Shown piece by piece: positions 27,998 to 36,274 of a DNA stretch of 64,000 nucleotides. This DNA is from a bacterium. Its GTDB lineage: Bacteria > UBP13 > UBA5359. The stretch spans positions 24,635 through 88,634 of the forward strand of contig JAQUEL010000002.1 of the NCBI GenBank assembly GCA_028685295.1, read 5' to 3'. The stretch's first letter is position 1; the number at the start of each line of letters is the position of its first letter. A model generated the notes under the pieces. It had not been told where the DNA came from, did not search any database, and saw only the letters and a program-made list of their open reading frames with translations. Both the position numbers and the translations under genes were made by a program.

Positions 27998-28416
27998 CCG
28001 GTCTTCTCCTTGATGACAGCCAGGGATAGATTGCCCAGGCCGGCACCTCTGACTTCATCAAGCACACGCACAACAACATCATATATTACATTCTTATCGG
28101 CTCTGACGATCACTGCCGTAGCAGGCCTGTCCATACCGGCTTCCACCAGCCGGTTACGCATCTGATCCCATGTAACCTCATTATCGTTAATCTCAATTCT
28201 TCCATCCCGGCTCAGACTGATAACTATATTGGCGTTCTGCTGAATAGTTGTCCTGGCTTTAGGCAGATTCACTTTCATGCTGGCCGATGAAGAAGCAACC
28301 GTCATAGTAACAGCAAAGAAAATCAACAGATTGAAAACAGCATCGATCAACGGTGTCGTTTCCAAAAAGGGACGGCGCTTAGTGGAACGACGATAATTCC
28401 GCAACTCAAACTGCAT
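27994..28416 (-). CDS. exbD: ExbD/TolR family biopolymer transport protein
   Basis: About 140 residues. The ATG at 28416, after GGGGTGA, is preferred over GTG 28425; it overlaps exbB by 11 bases. One membrane helix follows LETTPLIDAVFNLLIFFAV, which carries the Asp that conducts protons in ExbD/TolR/MotB proteins. The periplasmic part has VISLSRDGRIEIND and VIVRADKNVIYDVVVRVLDEVRGAG, as usual. It forms the motor complex with ExbB and drives TonB. Confidence 0.92.
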   Translation of the reverse strand: MQFELRNYRRSTKRRPFLETTPLIDAVFNLLIFFAVTMTVASSSASMKVNLPKARTTIQQNANIVISLSRDGRIEINDNEVTWDQMRNRLVEAGMDRPATAVIVRADKNVIYDVVVRVLDEVRGAGLGNLSLAVIKEKTG

Positions 28417-29026
28417 CCGTCTCACCCCGGCTCTTCATGTAATTCATCAATTCTGTGGCTCTTTTTTCCATCTCATTAAGAATGTCATCAATTTTGCCGG
28501 AGAGAGCATTGTAAACAATCATAAAGGGTATGGCTATAAGCAATCCGGTAAAGGTAGTGATTAGCGCTTCGGCAATTCCAGCCGATAGGGCTGTGTAATT
28601 GCCGATTTCTTCACCGGAAATGACATTGAATATCTTTATCAGGCCTGATATCGTCCCCAGCAGGCCCAGCATAGGAGAAATGGTTATTATAGTGGAGAGC
28701 AAGCCCATAAAACGCTCCAGGCGAGGAATCTCTATCAGCGCCGCTTCTTTCACCGCTTCCCGGAGCTCCTCGCGGTTGCGATCATGTGCCGCCAAGCTAA
28801 CGGCAAGCACTCTGGCTACCGGCCCCGGTGTTTCTTCACAGAGGCTCAAAGCCTCCTCAACCCCTCCCCGTGCTACCTTGGCTTTAACCAGGTTCATCAA
28901 TCTGGAGGTATTGATCCCGGCCCGCCCCAGATGATAGAAGCGCTCAAGACTTACCGCCAGGGCTATAACCGAACAGACCACCAATGGATACATCACCGGC
29001 CCGCCCTTGAGGAAATACTGCAACAT
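28406..29026 (-). CDS. exbB: ExbB/TolQ/MotA-type proton channel protein
   Basis: The frame is open from 29167, but the conserved protein starts at MLQYFLKGGPVMYPL, ATG 29026, seven bases after GGGG. About 206 residues with three membrane helices. The MotA/TolQ/ExbB domain shows SPMLGLLGTISGLIKIF and ALITTFTGLLIAIPFMIVYN, containing the Thr/Ser lining of the proton path. It heads the exbB-exbD-tonB set. TolQ is possible, but the TonB gene in the same operon supports ExbB. Confidence 0.9.
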   Translation of the reverse strand: MLQYFLKGGPVMYPLVVCSVIALAVSLERFYHLGRAGINTSRLMNLVKAKVARGGVEEALSLCEETPGPVARVLAVSLAAHDRNREELREAVKEAALIEIPRLERFMGLLSTIITISPMLGLLGTISGLIKIFNVISGEEIGNYTALSAGIAEALITTFTGLLIAIPFMIVYNALSGKIDDILNEMEKRATELMNYMKSRGETDAV

Positions 29027-29227
29027 AATCGTCCCCCATCCCTTCACCATGTTTGACATTACAATAGCCTGTCCTGTCCATATACGAACAAGGCAGGCAA
29101 AACGTTTCGGGGAGAGCTTGCTACAAAGCGTTCCTCGGCAGTACCTTCCAGCCGGCACCTGCTTCAACGCCTCCCCCTCCTTGGGTATTCGTTACCAGCC
29201 GGATATTTCCCTTCCTATGCCGAAAAC

Positions 29228-30016
29228 TCAATACATCTGCTGCCCGCCTGTAACGTTGATAGCCTGTCCTGTAATATATGAGGCTTCATCCGAAACTAGA
29301 AAAACCACCACATTGGCCACGTCCTGCAGGTCACAGGAGCGCCCTAACGGTACCTTCTCCACATATTTGGCTCTTACTTGCTCTGGCGGAATACCCAGCT
29401 TTTTAGCGTATTCCTTGTCCAATCTATCCCAAAGAGGCGTTTCAAAGACATTTCCCGGGCAGACAGCGTTAACCGTTATTCCGAACGGCGCCAGATCAAG
29501 GGCTGCGCTCTGTGTCATACCAATGATGCCGAATTTCGAGGTGCTGTAAGCCGCCAGCCAAAGCCCACCCTTCTTGCCCGATTTGGAACTCATATTGATG
29601 ATGCGGCCACTCTTTTGCTCAATCATAATCCTGGCTGCTTCACGAGTGCAAAGCATCGTGCCTCTGAGATTTACGGACATAGAGAGATCCCAGTCCTTGA
29701 GCTCCATATCGAATATTGGCTTGCTATGCAGAATACCGGCATTATTGACCAGGATATCCAGACGACCGAATTTATCTATAACAGCCTTGAAGGCATCTGC
29801 TACCTGCGCTTCATCAGAAATATCCACTCCCAGAGCCAGCGAACGCCTCCCTCCAGCCTCTATCTCCTCTGTCACAGCCTGCGCATTATGATAATTAAGA
29901 TCAGCTACAGCTACATGACAACCCTCCTCAGCCAGGCGAAGGGCTAATCCTCTGCCTATGCCCTGTCCTGCCCCAGTCGCCAAAGCGATTTTATTTTCCA
30001 ATCTGTTGCAACACAT
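29228..30016 (-). CDS. Short-chain dehydrogenase/reductase, butanediol or polyol dehydrogenase-like
   Basis: 262 residues, classical SDR. The cofactor motif TGAGQGIG is at about 15-22, NNAG at about 91, catalytic Ser in NMSSKSG and YSTSK for Tyr and Lys, and the ending GQAINVTGGQQMY. The Asp in VADLN after the second strand suggests NAD(H). It is similar to acetoin/diacetyl reductases and sorbitol dehydrogenases. It follows the E2 gene by 113 bases in the SorC-E1-E2 operon, so it may make or use acetoin/2,3-butanediol, or a polyol, in the same pathway. Confidence 0.85.
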   Translation of the reverse strand: MCCNRLENKIALATGAGQGIGRGLALRLAEEGCHVAVADLNYHNAQAVTEEIEAGGRRSLALGVDISDEAQVADAFKAVIDKFGRLDILVNNAGILHSKPIFDMELKDWDLSMSVNLRGTMLCTREAARIMIEQKSGRIINMSSKSGKKGGLWLAAYSTSKFGIIGMTQSAALDLAPFGITVNAVCPGNVFETPLWDRLDKEYAKKLGIPPEQVRAKYVEKVPLGRSCDLQDVANVVVFLVSDEASYITGQAINVTGGQQMY

Positions 30017-30129
30017 TTTACTTCTGCCTCCTTATTCCAGCCAAAATCTGAAGCCTGAAGTAGTTCACGCTCAGACAGTCTACTGGAGTGTTCTACTTCA
30101 GACTATCCGCTAAATTACCTGCCCGAACA

Positions 30130-31449
30130 TTAGACCAGCATCAACTCCGGTTGCTCCAGCAGAGATTTGATCCGTTGCAGGAAACGAGCAGCATCAGCCC
30201 CATCCATAACCCGATGATCGAAGACCATGCTCAAATACATCATGGAGCGCGAAACGATCTGACCATCGACCACTGCCGGCTTCTCCTTGATAGCACCGAC
30301 TCCCAGGATTCCGGTCTGGGGCGGATTGATGATGGGCGTAAAGGCCTCCACACCAAAAGCACCGAGATTGGTTACAGTAAAGGTGCCGCCGTTCATCTCG
30401 GCTGCACCGAGCTTGCCCTGCCGGGCTTTCTCTACCAACCCCTTGATGGAAGCCGATATGGCTGCCAGACCCAGTGCATCAGCCTCTCTGATAACCGGAA
30501 CAACCAGGCCCTGTTCCAGAGCTACGGCCACCCCCAGATTGACATCTTTGTGCAGTGTTATTTCCTCCCCGTCAAAGGTGGAATTAATCAACGACATTTC
30601 CGATAGCGCCAGAGCTGTGGCCTTGGCGATAATATCGGTGAATGTCAGACGCACACCAGCGGCCTTTTCCACCACGGGCAATAGCCGTCCTCTCATAGCT
30701 ACTGCAGCCGTCATATCCACTTCGCTGATCAGAGTAACCTGCACAGCGGTATGAGCACTCTGCGATAACCTGTCGGCAATGATCTTCCTCATACCGGCCA
30801 GCTTAATGACCTCTCCCACAGCGGATGCCGATACTGCCGCCGGGATATCCCGGCTGTAAATCTTGCCTCCGGGCCCGCTTCCGATTATACCGGACAAGTC
30901 CGTGCCTTCGACAGCGGCCATCCTGGCAGCCAGGGGAGTAACCGAAGGTTTTTCCAACAGATAGGCTTTCACATCCCTCTCTACTATTCTTCCACCCGGA
31001 CCACTGCCTCTGCCGGCTAATACTTCTACGGATACTCCGCGATCATTGGCCAGCCTTCTGGCCCGTGGCGATATCTTTATCCGCGCTTCTTCCGGCACCA
31101 CCGTCTCCACGTCTTCCGGCAATGTTACAGGGGTTTGCTCTTTCAGCGTTTTCTTCGGCCCCGCCGTTTCCTGAGCCTTGCTGCCGGTGTTTAATTCCGG
31201 AAGCTTCTCTCCGGCTTCACCGATAACGGCTATAGGTTCATAAACCGGCACGGTAGTTCCCTCTGAAGCTACTATCTTTAGTATGACGCCGGAAGCAACA
31301 GCCACAACTTCCATATTAGCTTTATCTGTTTCTACTTCTACAATAGGATCGCCCCTCTTGACTGTATCACCCTCTTTGACCATCCATCTGGCTATAGTGC
31401 CTTCATCCATAGTCTCAGCCAGCAAGGGCATTATCATAATATGAGCCAT
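30130..31449 (-). CDS. E2 component of acetoin/2-oxoacid dehydrogenase complex
   Basis: 439 residues. A lipoyl domain at about 1-77 with the lipoyl Lys in EVETDKANMEV; two successive E3-binding domains (about 122-165: ISPRARRLANDRGVSVE, GPGGRIVERDV; about 172-210: TPLAARMAAVEGTDLS, GPGGKIYSRDI); and the acyltransferase domain from about 215 to the end, with the active site DHRVMDG. It moves acyl groups from E1 to CoA. Tandem E3-binding domains are known in some acetoin-dehydrogenase E2 proteins. It lies 15 bases after the E1-beta gene. Confidence 0.9.
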   Translation of the reverse strand: MAHIMIMPLLAETMDEGTIARWMVKEGDTVKRGDPIVEVETDKANMEVVAVASGVILKIVASEGTTVPVYEPIAVIGEAGEKLPELNTGSKAQETAGPKKTLKEQTPVTLPEDVETVVPEEARIKISPRARRLANDRGVSVEVLAGRGSGPGGRIVERDVKAYLLEKPSVTPLAARMAAVEGTDLSGIIGSGPGGKIYSRDIPAAVSASAVGEVIKLAGMRKIIADRLSQSAHTAVQVTLISEVDMTAAVAMRGRLLPVVEKAAGVRLTFTDIIAKATALALSEMSLINSTFDGEEITLHKDVNLGVAVALEQGLVVPVIREADALGLAAISASIKGLVEKARQGKLGAAEMNGGTFTVTNLGAFGVEAFTPIINPPQTGILGVGAIKEKPAVVDGQIVSRSMMYLSMVFDHRVMDGADAARFLQRIKSLLEQPELMLV

Positions 31450-31464
31450 TATTCAGCGTCCTCC

Positions 31465-32436
31465 TCAGATTATTTCTTTTACAGCCCCGATTATATCGCT
31501 GATCTGAGGCACAGCGGCCTCTTCCAGAACAGGACTGCAGGGCATGGGACAGTTCTTGCCGGACAACCGCTTCACGGGAGCATCCAGGTAATCAAAGGCC
31601 TCTTCCATAATACGGGTGGCTATCTCAGCCCCAGGGCCGCCGCGTTCCACCGATTCATGAACTACAATAACCCGCCCGGTCTTTTTGACGGAGCTGCAAA
31701 TGCTCTCCATGTCCAGCGGCACCAGGCTGCGAGGATCTATAACCTCCACCTCGATGCCCTCAACGGCCAATTCTTCGGCTGCCTTGAGAGCCCTCTGCAC
31801 CATAGTGGAGATAGCAATTACGGTTACATCTCCACCCGAACGCTTGACATCAGCCTGCCCCAGCGGAATCAAATACTCTTCTTTCGGCACCTGGCCTTTC
31901 ATCTTATACGACATCTTATGTTCAATGAAAATAACCGGGTTATCATCTCTGATGCAAGTCTTAAGAAGACCCTTGGCATCATACGGATTTGAAGGCATGA
32001 CTACGTAAAGCCCCGGCACATGCATAAACCAGGCCTCCAGGCACTGAGAATGTTGAGCAGCAAAGGAACGTCCGCTACCGCAACTGGTGCGTATCACCAG
32101 CGGCACCCTGGCCTTGCCGCCGAACATATAACGGACCTTGGCTGCCTGGTTGGCAATCTGATCCATGGCAATACCAGTAAAATCGATATACATTATTTCC
32201 GCTATGGGGCGCATGCCCGTCAGCGCAGCACCTACTCCGGCACCCACAATAGCTGCCTCTGAGATGGCTGTATCTCTGATGCGCTCCGGCCCGAACTCAT
32301 TAAAAAGGCCTCTGCTGGCGCCGTAAGCACCACCGTAGAGCCCTACATCCTCGCCCATCAGGAAAACCCTCTCATCGCGAAGCATCTCTTCGCGCATAGC
32401 CTCAATCAAAGCCTGTTGAAAAGTTATCTCTCTCAT
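31465..32436 (-). CDS. E1 beta subunit of acetoin/2-oxoacid dehydrogenase
   Basis: 323 residues, normal length. Features: MGEDVGLYGGAYGASRGL, the pyrimidine-ring-activating Glu region RDTAISEAAIVGAGVGAAL, and the transketolase C-terminal domain with EVIDPRSLVPLD. It pairs with the alpha subunit encoded just upstream to decarboxylate the substrate using thiamine diphosphate. An AAAGGAGC site precedes the ATG. Sequence alone cannot separate acetoin dehydrogenase from pyruvate dehydrogenase; the SorC-type regulator and SDR neighbour favour a catabolic complex such as acetoin dehydrogenase. Confidence 0.9.
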   Translation of the reverse strand: MREITFQQALIEAMREEMLRDERVFLMGEDVGLYGGAYGASRGLFNEFGPERIRDTAISEAAIVGAGVGAALTGMRPIAEIMYIDFTGIAMDQIANQAAKVRYMFGGKARVPLVIRTSCGSGRSFAAQHSQCLEAWFMHVPGLYVVMPSNPYDAKGLLKTCIRDDNPVIFIEHKMSYKMKGQVPKEEYLIPLGQADVKRSGGDVTVIAISTMVQRALKAAEELAVEGIEVEVIDPRSLVPLDMESICSSVKKTGRVIVVHESVERGGPGAEIATRIMEEAFDYLDAPVKRLSGKNCPMPCSPVLEEAAVPQISDIIGAVKEII

Positions 32437-32535
32437 AATCTAAAGCTCCTTTAATTTAACTTTAGCTCAACTGCTCAAGCATTAGAGAATTCAGCAATCA
32501 TAATTCCGACCTCTATTGCGAGAGAGCAATTATCT

Positions 32536-33501
32536 TTAGTCTACATAAACGTCCTCAAGAAGTTCTGAAACGTCGGGGTACGGGCTCTCTTCGGCAAAAC
32601 GGGCGGATGCCTCGATATACTCATAGGCTTCATTATTAATGCGCTCCGCCTCTTTTTCGGTTAGAACATCCTTTTCCACCAGCTTTTTGCGAAAGCTGAG
32701 AATAGCATCTCTTGCCTGCCATTCCGCCTCTTCCTCCCGTGTACGATAGGCCCTGGGATCACTCTTGGAATGACCTTTATAACGATAAGTTTTACACTCT
32801 ATCAGCGTAGGCCCGCTTCCCTTTCTAGCTTTATCCACTGCCTTCCTTACCGCTTCATATACAGCCAGAACATCCATACCGTCCACCACCTGACCGGGCA
32901 TACCGTAGGAAGTAGCCCTGATGGCGATATCTGGCTGGGCTGCACAGGCCCTGGCAGCAGGAACGGACATACCATAAAGGTTGTTTTCACAGATATAAAC
33001 CACCGGCAGCTTCCAGACACCGCCCATGTTGAGCGATTCATGGAAAGATCCGGTGTTGCTGGCTCCGTCTCCAAAGAAGCAGAGAACAACCTGCTTGCTC
33101 TTTTTCATCTGAATAGACAGCCCTGCTCCGGTAGCTATAGGAATACCGCCGCCGACTATACCATTGGCTCCCAGGTTATTTGAACTGAGATCGGCAATAT
33201 GCAACGATCCTCCTTTGCCCTTGCAATAACCGGTTTTCTTGCCCCACAGCTCAGCCATCATCAGCTTTGGATCTCCACCCTTGCCGACACAGTGTCCGTG
33301 CCCTCTGTGAGTGCTGGTAATATAATCATCGGGCTTGATAGCGGCGCAGGCTCCAATGGCCACCGCTTCCTCTCCTGCATAAAGGTGGGTGCCGCCTTTG
33401 ATCTTACCCAGACCATAGAGTTCGTCCACCTTCTCTTCAAAGTAGCGTACCAGCAGCATTCTGCGGTACATCTCCACCATATCCTTTTTACTCAATGCCA
33501 C
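32536..33501 (-). CDS. E1 alpha subunit of acetoin/2-oxoacid dehydrogenase
   Basis: 321 residues. The thiamine diphosphate motif runs from GDGASNTGSFHE to VVYICENN (about residues 146-178). Other family marks are STHRGHGHCVGKGGD, GKGGSLHIAD, and the phosphorylation-loop-like YRYKGHSKSDPRAYRT. It begins with GTG 33501, seven bases after AGGGGGA, and only 33 bases beyond the regulator gene, so it is in the same transcript. Likely AcoA-type; pyruvate dehydrogenase alpha is the alternative. Confidence 0.9.
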   Translation of the reverse strand: MALSKKDMVEMYRRMLLVRYFEEKVDELYGLGKIKGGTHLYAGEEAVAIGACAAIKPDDYITSTHRGHGHCVGKGGDPKLMMAELWGKKTGYCKGKGGSLHIADLSSNNLGANGIVGGGIPIATGAGLSIQMKKSKQVVLCFFGDGASNTGSFHESLNMGGVWKLPVVYICENNLYGMSVPAARACAAQPDIAIRATSYGMPGQVVDGMDVLAVYEAVRKAVDKARKGSGPTLIECKTYRYKGHSKSDPRAYRTREEEAEWQARDAILSFRKKLVEKDVLTEKEAERINNEAYEYIEASARFAEESPYPDVSELLEDVYVD

Positions 33502-33534
33502 TTGCTGTTCCCCCTCTAATTAGCTTTTTAGGCT

Positions 33535-34491
33535 CTAGGCTGACTTGGAGCTATGCTCCAACACTCTTTCGGCAGTCAGCTCATCTGTCACCAGAATATT
33601 GATGAATCCACCTCGCAAAGCACCGGTTATGGCCTCTATCTTATCAGCTCCTCCAGCCATCCCTATCACCGTGTCGATATTACGCAGCGCCTGCGGCGAT
33701 ATACCTACCACCCTATCATGCAGCGATGTGCGACAAACCCGCCCTTCGATATCAAAGAAGCAGGAGCAGACATCGCCTACTGCATCGAAACAAGCCAGTT
33801 CCTTTCCTTCTTCATCAGAAAGATAACCGGTTTTCTTAAGAATGGAATCCGCCAGGCAGCCTATACCTACAAGAGCCGTATCTATGCGATGAAAGTTATC
33901 AAATATTTCTGCCAGCCGCTTCTCCGCCAGCAAAGCATCGCGCACCTGGCTGCTGGAGACCACCACCGGAGCCGGCAACGGATACCAGCGTCCTCCAAAG
34001 GCTTCGGCAATACGGCGAGCCAGTTCATTGGCATGATAATCTCCCTCCGCCTGGCCAACACCGCCCAGCATCTGAAAAACCGTTAGATCGGGGCATCTTC
34101 CATCCGGATGAAGGCAATTCACCATCTCCTGCAGTGTCGTCCCCCAGGATACACCCAGGATATTGCCGGCGCAAACATTCCTTTCCAGATATGCTGCAGC
34201 GGCCTCTCCAATAGCTCTCTTGGAATCACGGCCCCCGCCACAAAGAGCCACCACCGCTTCCTTCAGGTTGAACCTTCGGCAGAGCTCTTCCTCCAGCGCC
34301 GAAGTTTCGCCCAAAGGATTGATTATCCTAATCTGGACTATGCCTCTATCCTCAGCAGCCTTGAGCAATCGTGATATCTTGGGACGAGAAAGCCCTAATG
34401 CAGCCGCAATCTGCTGCTGCGTCAATTTCTCCTGATAATACATCTCAGATACCCTGACAAGCAGACGCAATCCATTCTTTACAGCGGACAT
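33535..34491 (-). CDS. SorC/DeoR-like sugar-binding transcriptional regulator
   Basis: About 318 residues; ATG 34491 is preferred, six bases after GGGAGG. Residues about 10-60 form a helix-turn-helix (YYQEKLTQQQIAAALGLSRPKISRLLKAAEDRGIV split over two helices). Residues about 65-315 form the sugar-phosphate-binding domain of SorC/CggR/DeoR proteins (GVSWGTTLQEMV, VVSSSQVRDALL, GIGCLADSILKKTGYLS). Such regulators usually form tetramers and respond to phosphorylated sugars or polyols. It heads the E1-E2-SDR operon and an 18-base palindrome lies 25 bases upstream. Confidence 0.9.
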   Translation of the reverse strand: MSAVKNGLRLLVRVSEMYYQEKLTQQQIAAALGLSRPKISRLLKAAEDRGIVQIRIINPLGETSALEEELCRRFNLKEAVVALCGGGRDSKRAIGEAAAAYLERNVCAGNILGVSWGTTLQEMVNCLHPDGRCPDLTVFQMLGGVGQAEGDYHANELARRIAEAFGGRWYPLPAPVVVSSSQVRDALLAEKRLAEIFDNFHRIDTALVGIGCLADSILKKTGYLSDEEGKELACFDAVGDVCSCFFDIEGRVCRTSLHDRVVGISPQALRNIDTVIGMAGGADKIEAITGALRGGFINILVTDELTAERVLEHSSKSA

Positions 34492-34515
34492 CAACATCCT
34501 CCCGGCTCAGCGCTG

Positions 34516-34550
34516 TTTGCACAAATGTTCAAATATAGAAACTTTGTTCA
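34516..34550. promoter_or_regulatory. Palindromic operator candidate plus half-site for the SorC-type regulator
   Basis: TTTGCACAAATGTTCAAA (34516-34533) is an 18-base palindrome with one mismatched pair (TTTGaACA/TGTTCAAA ideal). A further TTTGTTCA half-site lies at 34543-34550. A palindrome plus a spaced half-site is the arrangement known for DeoR of Bacillus. It lies directly upstream of the regulator start, so autoregulation of the whole operon is inferred. Confidence 0.55.
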
Positions 34551-34641
34551 CTATTACTTCTTCTACACTGGAATAAAGATTCCTGCAAAAGAGAAGGAAT
34601 GTATACCAAAACCGAATTTGTGTTTAGGCAATTATAAATTG

Positions 34642-34650
34642 TGGTAAAAT
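34642..34650 (+). promoter_or_regulatory. Extended -10 promoter for the metallophosphoesterase
   Basis: TGGTAAAAT gives an extended -10 element (TGn plus TAAAAT). No good -35 is seen. A 7-base-pair hairpin (CCGTTAC/GTAACGG, 34663-34684) lies in the resulting leader. Confidence 0.35.
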
Positions 34651-34716
34651 AAATCAAGCATGCCGTTACTATCCCGGGTAACGGAAATACTATAAATAAT
34701 TATGGAGGTGATCAGA

Positions 34717-35616
34717 GTGTTTGCTTGCAAAGCTAGAAAAACAATAATAGTAGTGGTCTGTCTATTTCTCATGATTCTAGCTATTGGTTCACTTGCCAGC
34801 GCAGAGGATTTTGCCTTTATGGTCATCGCTGATCCTCATATAGACGGAACGGCGGCACATGCCACCAGGCTCCAATCATGTATCAATTGGATAAATGCCA
34901 ATAAAACAACCAAAAAGATCGAACTGGTATTCGTAGTAGGCGATATCGGATGGAGCGGTCGCCTATCTGAGGCCAAGACTTTACTGGACGGGCTGACCGT
35001 GCCTTATATTCCTCTCATGGGGGATAACGAGTTCCAGGCGGGCTCCGAAGTGGAATTCAACAATGTGTTTTCCCCGCAATACGCATACCTGGCCGGTATT
35101 TTAACTAATTGGCAAAAAGCATCCGTGCCGGTTTGGAACCCACAAATAAGTGCGGAGAGTTATTTGCAAAACTTTTCCTTTGACCACCATGCCTGCCACT
35201 TCATTTGTGCCGATTTTGCCGCCAGATACACGGGGACCGAAACCGCAGAATTACACAATTTCACCGGCGGCACCTGGCCATGGTTCAAAAATGATGTAAT
35301 TAATTGCCAAAAAACTAAAACCGAGAATATCGTATCTCTTTCGCATCACGGCATGTTTATCAACCCTTACCTTTTCAACAGCTCGCAGATGAGTACCATA
35401 ACGGCTTTCACCGGTGGATATAAAAGTTATCTCCATGCCAACTACTCCGGTCATGTTCATCTTAACTGGACACAAGGGGTTCCTCTGTTTTTCTCTCATT
35501 ACACGGGCATAACGACGGACGCCACTTTCGAGGATGATAATACTATGCGGAGAGTAGCTGTTACGATCGGTTCCCTTGCAGTTTCATATGCGCAAGAGCT
35601 TGTTGTCATTCCGTAA
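34717..35616 (+). CDS. Secreted metallophosphoesterase
   Basis: 299 residues. The start is taken as GTG 34717, eight bases after GGAGG; the ATG at 34702 overlaps that ribosome site and is unlikely. A signal peptide spans about residues 1-30. The calcineurin-like metal motifs are in order: ADPHID, VVGDIGW, MGDNE, SLSHHGM and YSGHVH, so the dinuclear metal centre should be complete. The protein would hydrolyse phosphate esters outside the cytoplasmic membrane. It is monocistronic, ending in a strong hairpin. The substrate is not predictable. Confidence 0.87.
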   Translation: MFACKARKTIIVVVCLFLMILAIGSLASAEDFAFMVIADPHIDGTAAHATRLQSCINWINANKTTKKIELVFVVGDIGWSGRLSEAKTLLDGLTVPYIPLMGDNEFQAGSEVEFNNVFSPQYAYLAGILTNWQKASVPVWNPQISAESYLQNFSFDHHACHFICADFAARYTGTETAELHNFTGGTWPWFKNDVINCQKTKTENIVSLSHHGMFINPYLFNSSQMSTITAFTGGYKSYLHANYSGHVHLNWTQGVPLFFSHYTGITTDATFEDDNTMRRVAVTIGSLAVSYAQELVVIP

Positions 35617-35634
35617 AAATCGATATGGTGCCTT

Positions 35635-35669
35635 CCTGCTGCCGGGGCGCAACGCACCCCGGCAGCAGG
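35635..35669. terminator. Bidirectional hairpin terminator
   Basis: A perfect 13-base inverted repeat (35635-35647 and 35657-35669) between two convergent genes, GC-rich with a 9-base loop, followed by TCTTCTCATTC on the plus strand. The T-run is imperfect. Its place between convergent genes supports termination of both. Confidence 0.65.
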
Positions 35670-35674
35670 TCTTC

Positions 35675-35944
35675 TCATTCTTCCGCTTTGCTGTGCCGGT
35701 CTCTTAAATCGGATACTCTTATTCTTTTGGGGGTGAAAAGATACATCATCCTATCCAGGCGCTCGAATCCGCCTTCAAGGCCCAGGACTGCGCCACGGAG
35801 AAAATCGAATATTCTTATCGCGCTCTCTTCATCATAGGGCAGTCTGACAAAGACGGCTATGCCGTCCTTGAGGCAATCCGTAATGAGGCAGGCATCATCC
35901 ATATTCTTCGGATCCTCCACAAGGAGTTCGGCCAACATAAACAT
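35675..35944 (-). CDS. sepF: SepF-like cell division protein
   Basis: 89 residues matching the core domain of SepF: LVEDPKNMDDACLITDCLKDGIAVFVRL, ESAIRIFDFLRGAVLGLEGGFERLD, and LFTPKRIRV (each a normal SepF segment). SepF binds the C-terminus of FtsZ and helps anchor the Z-ring. The usual N-terminal amphipathic membrane-binding helix and linker are absent or very short, as the domain begins at about residue 5. It stands alone on the minus strand. The fold assignment is good; whether it still bends or binds membrane is open. Confidence 0.8.
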   Translation of the reverse strand: MFMLAELLVEDPKNMDDACLITDCLKDGIAVFVRLPYDEESAIRIFDFLRGAVLGLEGGFERLDRMMYLFTPKRIRVSDLRDRHSKAEE

Positions 35945-36023
35945 TCCCCCCTCAGCTTACCGACAAACGGTCATCTTTATTAAATTCATTTTACACAATA
36001 TCCGCATCAGCTACAACAGGTGC

Positions 36024-36052
36024 TTGACACCGTTGCCGGCGGCAGGTAATAT
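36024..36052 (+). promoter_or_regulatory. Sigma70-type promoter of ilvBN
   Basis: TTGACA (36024-36029), 17 bases, then TAATAT (36047-36052). Transcription would begin near 36059, giving a 36-base leader before the attenuator peptide. Confidence 0.7.
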
Positions 36053-36094
36053 ACGGTTAAAGTAATTTATAATTTATTTGAGGTTCGATTTCTT

Positions 36095-36196
36095 ATGGAC
36101 CGTTACACAAATAACATATATACCCTTCCGGTAACCCGCCTCGTAGTGGTAGAGCTGGGCGTAGTAGTACGCACTGCAAATACCAATGCGCCATAG
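36095..36196 (+). CDS. ilvBN leader peptide (IvbL-like attenuator peptide)
   Basis: A 33-residue open frame, ATG 36095 to TAG 36194-36196. It has seven Val codons (13, 17-19, 23-25) and three Leu codons (11, 16, 21), and ends in Asn-Ala-Pro, as does the E. coli IvbL leader. A GAGG site lies 11 bases upstream. The bases 36158-36163 (GGCGTA, holding the first codon of the Val triplet) can pair with 36187-36192, and 36188-36200 can instead pair with 36232-36242, part of the terminator's left arm. A ribosome stalled on Val codons would therefore block termination. Function by attenuation is inferred from this layout. Confidence 0.8.
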   Translation: MDRYTNNIYTLPVTRLVVVELGVVVRTANTNAP

Positions 36197-36227
36197 CGGG
36201 ATAAACTGAAATCAAAACAGAGATCTT

Positions 36228-36262
36228 AAGCCCCGTCGGCGCTCCGACGGGGCTTATTTTTT
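36228..36262 (+). terminator. Attenuator terminator before ilvB
   Basis: A perfect 12-base-pair stem (36228-36239 with 36244-36255) with a 4-base loop, followed by ATTTTTT. It lies between the leader peptide stop and the ilvB ribosome site. It can be undone by the upstream pairing described for the leader. Confidence 0.88.
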
Positions 36263-36274
36263 GAGGTGATGATA

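Noticed and set aside
31441-31992. 183-codon plus-strand frame
   Set aside because: Antisense to the E1-beta gene, whose motifs are complete.
34663-34684. CCGTTAC/GTAACGG hairpin as a terminator or riboswitch
   Set aside because: Only seven pairs, no T-run, no conserved riboswitch blocks; it is simply noted in the leader of the metallophosphoesterase.
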